NCBI GenBank assembly: GCA_028150825.1
Contig: JAOGIM010000017.1
Coordinates: 1-38,884, forward strand
From: Paracoccaceae bacterium
GTDB taxonomy: Bacteria; Pseudomonadota; Alphaproteobacteria; Rhodobacterales; Rhodobacteraceae
DNA: 38,884 bases
Reading direction: 5' to 3'
Shown: positions 34,029-38,884 of the stretch, in pieces
How positions within the stretch are numbered: position 1 is the stretch's first letter
How the letters are laid out: each line of letters opens with the position of its first letter
Position numbers and translations under genes: made by a program
Notes under the pieces: model-generated
Told to the model about the DNA's origin: nothing
What the model saw: the letters and a program-made list of their open reading frames with translations, nothing else
Database searches by the model: none

Positions 34029-35435
34029 ATGAATATTATCAAAAATACTTTTCCTACTGAAGATCTGCAACGCCGCGATGCCGCACATCACATACACCCT
34101 TTTACAGATCAGGCCGAACTTGCACAAAAAGGGGCCCGGGTTGTTACAAACGCCGAGGGCGTATTTGTGACTGATAGCGACGGGCATAAGATGCTGGATG
34201 CCATGGCAGGTCTATGGTGCGTGAATATTGGCTATGGTCGCCCCGAACTTGCTGAAGCCGCCTTCAGACAGATGAATACTCTGCCCTACTACAATACGTT
34301 TTTTCAAAGCACTCATATGCCTGTTATCGAGTTGTCCGAAAAACTTGCAAGGCTGGCACCTGATGGTCTAAATCATGTATTTTATGCTAGCTCGGGATCC
34401 GAAGCCAACGATACCAACATACGTCTAGTGCGCCAGTATTGGGCTTTAAAAGGTAAACCAGACAAAAAAATTATCATCAGTCGAAAAAATGCCTATCACG
34501 GTTCGACCATGGGGGGGGCCTCGCTTGGTGGTATGCAAAGCATGCACGAACAAGGTAGCCTGCCGATTGCAGATATTCACCATATCGAGCAACCTGATTG
34601 GTGGTCGCGTGGTGGAGATATGACACCGGCAGAATTTGGTAAATTCGCAGCCCTAAAACTTGAAGAAGCCATACACCAATATGGCGAGGATAGCATCGCG
34701 GCTTTTATTGCTGAGCCTATACAAGGAGCGGGTGGTGTCATTGTTCCACCAGATACCTATTGGCCAGAAATGCAAAGAATTTGCGACAGCTATGAAATCT
34801 TGCTGATTGCGGACGAAGTGATCTGTGGCTTTGGGCGCACTGGTAATTGGTTCGGTAGCCAGACCCTTAATATAAGACCGGATATAATGACAATCGCCAA
34901 AGGACTAAGCTCGGGATATCAGCCGATTGGAGGGTCGATTATAAGTGACGAGATTGCGCAGGTCATCGGCTCTGAGGAATTTACCCACGGATATACATAT
35001 TCTAGCCACCCAGTCGCAGCGGCAGTCGCTTGTGAGAACCTGCGCATTCTTGAGGAAGAAGCTATTGTTGATACCGTCCGCAACGTCACTGGCCCCTATC
35101 TCAAGTCAAAATGGGAGTCACTTGGGGATCATCCATTAGTTGGAGAAGCTAAAATAGTCGGCCTTATGGGATCGCTCGCGCTGAGTCCTAATAAGAAAGC
35201 CCGGGCTCCGTTTAAAGTGAAAGAAGGGACAGTCGGTGTAATATGTCGCCAGCACTGTTTCAATAATCATCTTATTATGCGCGCGGTCGGGGATCGGATG
35301 ATTATCTCTCCACCTCTTATTATCTCAATAGACGAGATTGACTTGTTGATCGATCGTACGTTGAACTCACTAGACGTAGCCTACGCAGAAGTCAAAAATC
35401 AAGGGCTTTGGGAGGCTGGTGCATCACATAAATGA
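34029..35435 (+). CDS. Class III PLP aminotransferase (putrescine/polyamine-pyruvate type)
   Basis: Omega-aminotransferase of 468 residues from the ATG at 34029, preceded by AAAGGTG; a GTG at 33993 is less likely. Class III signatures are GLWCVNIGYGRPELAEAAF, YASSGSEANDTNIRLVRQYW, AYHGSTMGG, IAEPIQGAGGVIVPPDTYW, LIADEVICGFGRTG and the PLP lysine K291 in TIAKGLSSGYQPIGG. Relatives transaminate putrescine, cadaverine or other omega-amines with pyruvate. The neighbouring Pot-type transporter and dead amine oxidase favour polyamines, but beta-alanine or taurine-type substrates cannot be excluded. It is likely controlled by the upstream GntR regulator. Confidence 0.87.
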   Translation: MNIIKNTFPTEDLQRRDAAHHIHPFTDQAELAQKGARVVTNAEGVFVTDSDGHKMLDAMAGLWCVNIGYGRPELAEAAFRQMNTLPYYNTFFQSTHMPVIELSEKLARLAPDGLNHVFYASSGSEANDTNIRLVRQYWALKGKPDKKIIISRKNAYHGSTMGGASLGGMQSMHEQGSLPIADIHHIEQPDWWSRGGDMTPAEFGKFAALKLEEAIHQYGEDSIAAFIAEPIQGAGGVIVPPDTYWPEMQRICDSYEILLIADEVICGFGRTGNWFGSQTLNIRPDIMTIAKGLSSGYQPIGGSIISDEIAQVIGSEEFTHGYTYSSHPVAAAVACENLRILEEEAIVDTVRNVTGPYLKSKWESLGDHPLVGEAKIVGLMGSLALSPNKKARAPFKVKEGTVGVICRQHCFNNHLIMRAVGDRMIISPPLIISIDEIDLLIDRTLNSLDVAYAEVKNQGLWEAGASHK

Positions 35436-35713
35436 AGCAGGCCTGTTAAACAATAGGATTGGAGTTTCAGCTGTTTTAATGGTTCGCAACATAGCAGTCT
35501 TCTTGCTTGTTTCCAACCCTTTTTGATTCGCAAATTTGTAACCATCAATTTTGTAAAAAAATTAATTTTTTTTGTTAAATGTAGGTTTTTTATACTTATA
35601 CTAAAGTTTTCGAGCTATTTTTGGTTATTCAACTGTTGCATCATGTTCGCGTAAGCTATTTATAAAAGCGAAATTTGCTAGCTTTGTGAGCGAAGGTAAT
35701 TGGGGATCCAGAT
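35436..35713. other. AT-rich upstream region of potA
   Basis: These 278 bases between the aminotransferase and potA contain no gene. The middle (about 35540-35610) is strongly A/T-rich, with TTGTTA and two overlapping TATACT hexamers, so a promoter is plausible. The spacings (13 and 19) are not ideal, and I do not fix a start site. GGGG at 35702-35705 fits as the potA ribosome-binding site. No TTTGATC half-site was seen here. Confidence 0.4.
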
Positions 35714-36814
35714 TTGACTGACAATACTGCGCAAGATGCTTTTGTCGAATTCGAAAAAGTTCAAAAAAGCTATGATGGTGAAACGCTGGTAGTTAAGGAT
35801 TTGAACCTTAGAATAGCCAAGGGTGAATTCCTGACAATGTTGGGCCCTTCTGGGTCGGGTAAGACGACTTGTCTTATGATGCTGGCAGGTTTTGAAACGG
35901 CCACGCACGGATCGATCCGCCTAGATGGAACATCAATCAACAACATACCTCCACACAAGCGTGGCATCGGGATGGTGTTTCAAAATTACGCGCTATTTCC
36001 TCATATGACAGTAGCAGAAAACTTAGCCTTTCCGCTAGAAGTTAGGAAACTTGGCAAGTCTATCCGCGAGGAAAAAGTAAATCGTGCATTGGAAATGGTG
36101 GAAATGCAGACTTTCGGCGGTCGCCGCCCGGCTCAGCTTTCTGGTGGTCAGCAACAAAGGATAGCTTTGGCTCGGGCTTTGGTGTTCGAACCCGAGCTCG
36201 TTTTGATGGATGAGCCTCTAGGTGCATTGGATAAGCAACTGCGCGAAAAAATGCAGTTTGAAATTACGGGTCTAGCGCATCGCTTGGGGATTACAGTTGT
36301 ATACGTTACCCACGATCAAACTGAGGCGTTAACCATGTCAGATCGTGTCGCCGTTTTTGATGATGGCCGTATTCAACAATTGGCCACCCCCGATCAGCTA
36401 TATGAACAACCTGAAAATAGCTTTGTAGCTCAATTTATCGGTGAGAACAACACAATGGAGGGGATCGTCAAAGAGGTAGACGGAGATCTGGCCAAAGTTG
36501 AGTTAGAGGGTGGCGACGTAATTGCCTGTAAGCCGATTAATGTCAGCCAACCAGGAGAACGTACACGGGTGTCAATTCGTCCAGAACGCGTCGAATTCGA
36601 CAAAAAGCGTTTAAAGTCTGGTGCGCATACGCTAAAGGCAGAAGTTCTAGAATTCATCTACATGGGCGATATTTTTCGTACACGACTTAGAGTGGCCGGT
36701 AATGATGAATTTATAGTGAAGACTCGCAATGCTCCGGATCAAGTTCGACTGGAACCCGGAGCTCAGGTCGAAATCGGTTGGTTGCCATCTGATTGTCGCG
36801 CCTTAGATGCATAG
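35714..36814 (+). CDS. potA: Polyamine-type ABC transporter, ATP-binding subunit
   Basis: ATPase energising uptake, peripheral to the inner membrane. The 366-residue protein has Walker A GPSGSGKT at residues 44-51, the Q-loop in VFQNYALFPHMT, signature LSGGQQQRIALARAL, Walker B LVLMDEPLGALD and the switch His in VTHDQTEAL. A C-terminal TOBE domain (RVSIRPERVEFDKKRLKSG onward) is typical of PotA and its relatives. Translation appears to start at TTG (35714); no ATG or GTG lies before the conserved core. It is followed by potD and potB in a normal pot order. Substrate assignment (putrescine/spermidine) rests on family and context. Confidence 0.9.
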   Translation: MTDNTAQDAFVEFEKVQKSYDGETLVVKDLNLRIAKGEFLTMLGPSGSGKTTCLMMLAGFETATHGSIRLDGTSINNIPPHKRGIGMVFQNYALFPHMTVAENLAFPLEVRKLGKSIREEKVNRALEMVEMQTFGGRRPAQLSGGQQQRIALARALVFEPELVLMDEPLGALDKQLREKMQFEITGLAHRLGITVVYVTHDQTEALTMSDRVAVFDDGRIQQLATPDQLYEQPENSFVAQFIGENNTMEGIVKEVDGDLAKVELEGGDVIACKPINVSQPGERTRVSIRPERVEFDKKRLKSGAHTLKAEVLEFIYMGDIFRTRLRVAGNDEFIVKTRNAPDQVRLEPGAQVEIGWLPSDCRALDA

Positions 36815-36924
36815 GAAGGTAAAGAGATAGCGCACCCATCTAAGGGTGTAGCTTAACAAGTATCTGTGGTGTTACCCGTAACGCGGATACTGTTTCAAAA
36901 ACACGGGTTGCATGGGAGAATGCA

Positions 36925-38031
36925 ATGACTTTTACTAAAACATTTGTAGCCTCAGCGGCATTGTCGCTGGCTGCAGGGGCGACTTTCGCTGACGGTCATA
37001 TGGCCAATGAAATGACTATCGTGTCCTGGGGCGGTGCCTATTCAGCTTCACAGCTAAATGCTTATCATACACCCTATGCTGCTAAAACTGGTGTCACTAT
37101 ACTTAATGATGATAGCTCGTCCACAGCAGTTGCTAGATTGCGTGCGATGAATGAAGCTAACAATATCACATGGGACGTTGTAGACGTAGAAGCTGGGCCA
37201 GCGATGCAGCTTTGCGATGAAGGTCTCGCAATGGTTATCGATCCAGATACAATGCTTGCACCAGCACCTGATGGAACGTCTGCAGCGGATGACTTTGGCG
37301 ATATGCTTGTGTCTGAGTGCTTTATTCCACAGATTGTGTATTCAACTACGTTTGGCTATCGTACCGATCTTGTTGGTTCTACGGCTCCAACAAGCGTTTG
37401 TGATGTATTTGATACTGTAGCATACCCTGGAAAGCGTTCGTTATTCTCTGTACCAATAAATACGATGGAATGGGCATTGTTGTGCGACGGCGTAGCAAAG
37501 GCTGATATTTATGATGTTCTTGAAACTCCGGAAGGCCAAGATCAGGCGCTTGCTAAACTAGACACCATCAAAGACGACGTAATCTGGGTATCTTCAGGTG
37601 CTGATACACCTCAGCTTTTGGCTGACGGTGAGGTAGTTATGGGAGCTACTTATAACGGTCGTTTGTTTGCTTTGATCGAAGAGCAAAAACAGCCTGTCGC
37701 GATGATCTGGGACGGTCAGGTTATGGATTTGGACGGATGGATCATTCCAACTGGTCTTAGCCCAGAGCGTCAGGCACGTGCCCTTGACTATATCATGTTC
37801 GCAACAGACACTCAGCGTTTGGCAGATCAGGCAAAATGGATAAGCTACGGTCCAGCTCGTGCATCGTCGGCACCTCTTGTTGGCAAGCACGCTGATTTGG
37901 GCATCGACATGGGACCACACATGCCGACAGCTCCGGAAAATCTAGAACGTGCGTTCCTTATGAACTATAGCTTCTGGGCAGATTATCGTGATGATCTTGA
38001 TGCGAAGTTCCAAACTTGGCTAGCTAAATAA
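36925..38031 (+). CDS. potD: Polyamine-type ABC transporter, periplasmic binding protein
   Basis: Secreted solute-binding protein of 368 residues. The signal peptide is clear: MTFTKTFVASAALSLAAGA, then TFA before DGHM, so cleavage is likely after residue 22. The mature start MTIVSWGGAYSASQLNAYH matches the PotD/PotF group of extracellular solute-binding proteins. The body includes DDSSSTAVARLRAM, WDVVDVEAG and GEVVMGATYNGR. GGGAG precedes the ATG. It lies 110 bases after potA and is followed by a hairpin before potB, a layout that gives more binding protein than permease. The exact amine is not determined. Confidence 0.9.
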   Translation: MTFTKTFVASAALSLAAGATFADGHMANEMTIVSWGGAYSASQLNAYHTPYAAKTGVTILNDDSSSTAVARLRAMNEANNITWDVVDVEAGPAMQLCDEGLAMVIDPDTMLAPAPDGTSAADDFGDMLVSECFIPQIVYSTTFGYRTDLVGSTAPTSVCDVFDTVAYPGKRSLFSVPINTMEWALLCDGVAKADIYDVLETPEGQDQALAKLDTIKDDVIWVSSGADTPQLLADGEVVMGATYNGRLFALIEEQKQPVAMIWDGQVMDLDGWIIPTGLSPERQARALDYIMFATDTQRLADQAKWISYGPARASSAPLVGKHADLGIDMGPHMPTAPENLERAFLMNYSFWADYRDDLDAKFQTWLAK

Positions 38032-38040
38032 GAAAAATAA

Positions 38041-38068
38041 GGAAGGGCTTCAAAAGCCCTTCCTTTTC
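38041..38068 (+). terminator. Intra-operon stem-loop terminator between potD and potB
   Basis: GGAAGGGCTT, loop CAA, AAGCCCTTCC makes a perfect 10-bp stem (38041-38063) followed by TTTTC, 9 bases after the potD stop. It is a good intrinsic terminator or 3'-end stabiliser. As potB follows, it is probably only partly efficient and raises potD mRNA over potB. Confidence 0.85.
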
Positions 38069-38111
38069 GCCGAGTGCGAACATAATCAATTTACTTTAAA
38101 ATAGGCAGGTC

Positions 38112-38884
38112 ATGACCGTTTCAACGAAGACTGATCAAATACTATCCGCTGACGGTATGCCGCTTAAAAAGAGCTTGGGTCGCGCACTACGTCTCCAAAA
38201 ACGGCGGGCTCTAATGCTGGTTGCGCCTTTATTGATCTTTATTTTTGTCGCTTTTATCATGCCAATCGTATCGATGCTTTTCCGCTCTGTTGAAAACGAC
38301 ATAGTTGTAAATACGCTACCGCAGACAGTAATGGCCTTGCAGTCTTGGAATGCAGAAACTGGAGAGTTGCCAGATGAGGACGTGTATGCGGCATTTGCGG
38401 CTGATATCAAATTGGCTGCTGAGACTAAAACCCATACAAAAGTTGGGTTGCGACTAAATTATGAACAGGCAGGGATCGCATCACTTTTTAAGAAGACTGC
38501 CCGCAAGGTCAAAAAATGGGATATCGAAAGTGATGGGCCTTTCAAGGAAAAGTTCATTGGAGTCCACAAAAATTGGGGAAAAATTGAAATTTGGACGACC
38601 CTGAAAGTTCACAGTTCTCGATATACTTCAGGATATTTTCTGAATGCAATCGATATGCGCAAAACTGCTGGTGGACCAAAAGCTCAGCCCGAAGATAAAC
38701 AGATTTTACTTCTGCTTTTCCAGAGAACGATCATCATGTCTCTTGTAATAACAGGGTCTTGTATTTTGCTTGGTTATCCGGTGGCTTGGTTGTTGGCTAA
38801 TGTGCCATTACGACAGGCTAATCTTCTTTTGATTTTAGTTTTGCTACCGTTTTGGACGTCGTTGCTGGTTCGGACATCGGCTTG
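38112..38884 (+). CDS. potB: Polyamine-type ABC transporter permease (N-terminal part, runs off the window)
   Basis: Starts at ATG 38112 (MTVSTKTDQILSADGMPLKK) and stays open for 257 codons to the window end. A cytosolic basic N-terminus is followed by the first membrane helix, ALMLVAPLLIFIFVAFIMPI. A periplasmic insertion of roughly 130 residues comes next. Further helices are ITGSCILLGYPVAWLLANVP and LLLILVLLPFWTSLLVRTSA. The last stretch resembles the region before the conserved EAA loop of PotB/PotH permeases; that loop itself lies beyond the edge. A long periplasmic loop is known in this permease group. A partner permease is expected downstream. Confidence 0.88.
   Translation, partial: MTVSTKTDQILSADGMPLKKSLGRALRLQKRRALMLVAPLLIFIFVAFIMPIVSMLFRSVENDIVVNTLPQTVMALQSWNAETGELPDEDVYAAFAADIKLAAETKTHTKVGLRLNYEQAGIASLFKKTARKVKKWDIESDGPFKEKFIGVHKNWGKIEIWTTLKVHSSRYTSGYFLNAIDMRKTAGGPKAQPEDKQILLLLFQRTIIMSLVITGSCILLGYPVAWLLANVPLRQANLLLILVLLPFWTSLLVRTSA

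Overview
The window looks like a chromosome segment from a low-GC member of the Rhodobacterales (Roseobacter group, Alphaproteobacteria). The basis is recognition of family-specific protein features: the UbiA and GltB N-termini, an OmpA protein with repeated BON-like segments, an epoxyqueuosine reductase coupled to a glutathione transferase, and a polyamine-type ABC operon. No database search was possible. I see no prophage, CRISPR array, rRNA, tRNA or intact insertion sequence.

Layout. 1-1854: no intact gene; a broken small-molecule phosphotransferase runs off the left edge, followed by unassigned decayed coding sequence. 1855-5489: gshA, a small membrane protein and rsmE on the minus strand, head to head with ubiA. 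5550-7388: a broken OmpA-family gene, then a small membrane/coiled-coil protein. 7821-10405: moaE, moaD, pgsA and a cytochrome P450, all minus. 10531-11340: a serralysin-like protease remnant. 11546-12851: aroQ and uppP, minus. 13098-19305: gltD and gltB, both subunits of NADPH glutamate synthase. 19559-23373: a glutathione transferase, queG and a hydantoinase-A-type protein. 23436-25545: a dead VOC protein, intact trhO, and a dead metallophosphoesterase whose C-terminal part is fused in frame upstream of trhO. 25673-29797: serA and serC (minus, behind a probable serC leader RNA) divergent from serB, giving the whole phosphorylated serine pathway. 29868-31781: msrB, msrA and a DMT-family transporter. 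31778-38884: a polyamine/amine utilisation region with a dead FAD amine oxidoreductase, a GntR regulator, a class-III aminotransferase, potA, potD and the start of potB.

How it fits together. The intact genes are mostly core metabolism: glutathione, ubiquinone, molybdopterin, shikimate, undecaprenyl phosphate, ammonia assimilation, serine, tRNA modification and oxidative repair. The accessory genes are disproportionately broken: six recognisable pseudogenes plus one unassigned decayed stretch. They are in different states of decay, from two frameshifts and one stop (OmpA) to lost catalytic motifs and large deletions. This suggests an ongoing, staggered loss of accessory functions, as in a lineage under relaxed selection or host restriction. 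Lifestyle is inference. I found no convincing novel multi-gene system. The points most worth a second look are the pseudogene load, the false TrhO fusion, the serC leader, a candidate TTTGATC operator shared around the GntR gene, and the loss of the oxidase beside a retained amine uptake and transamination set.
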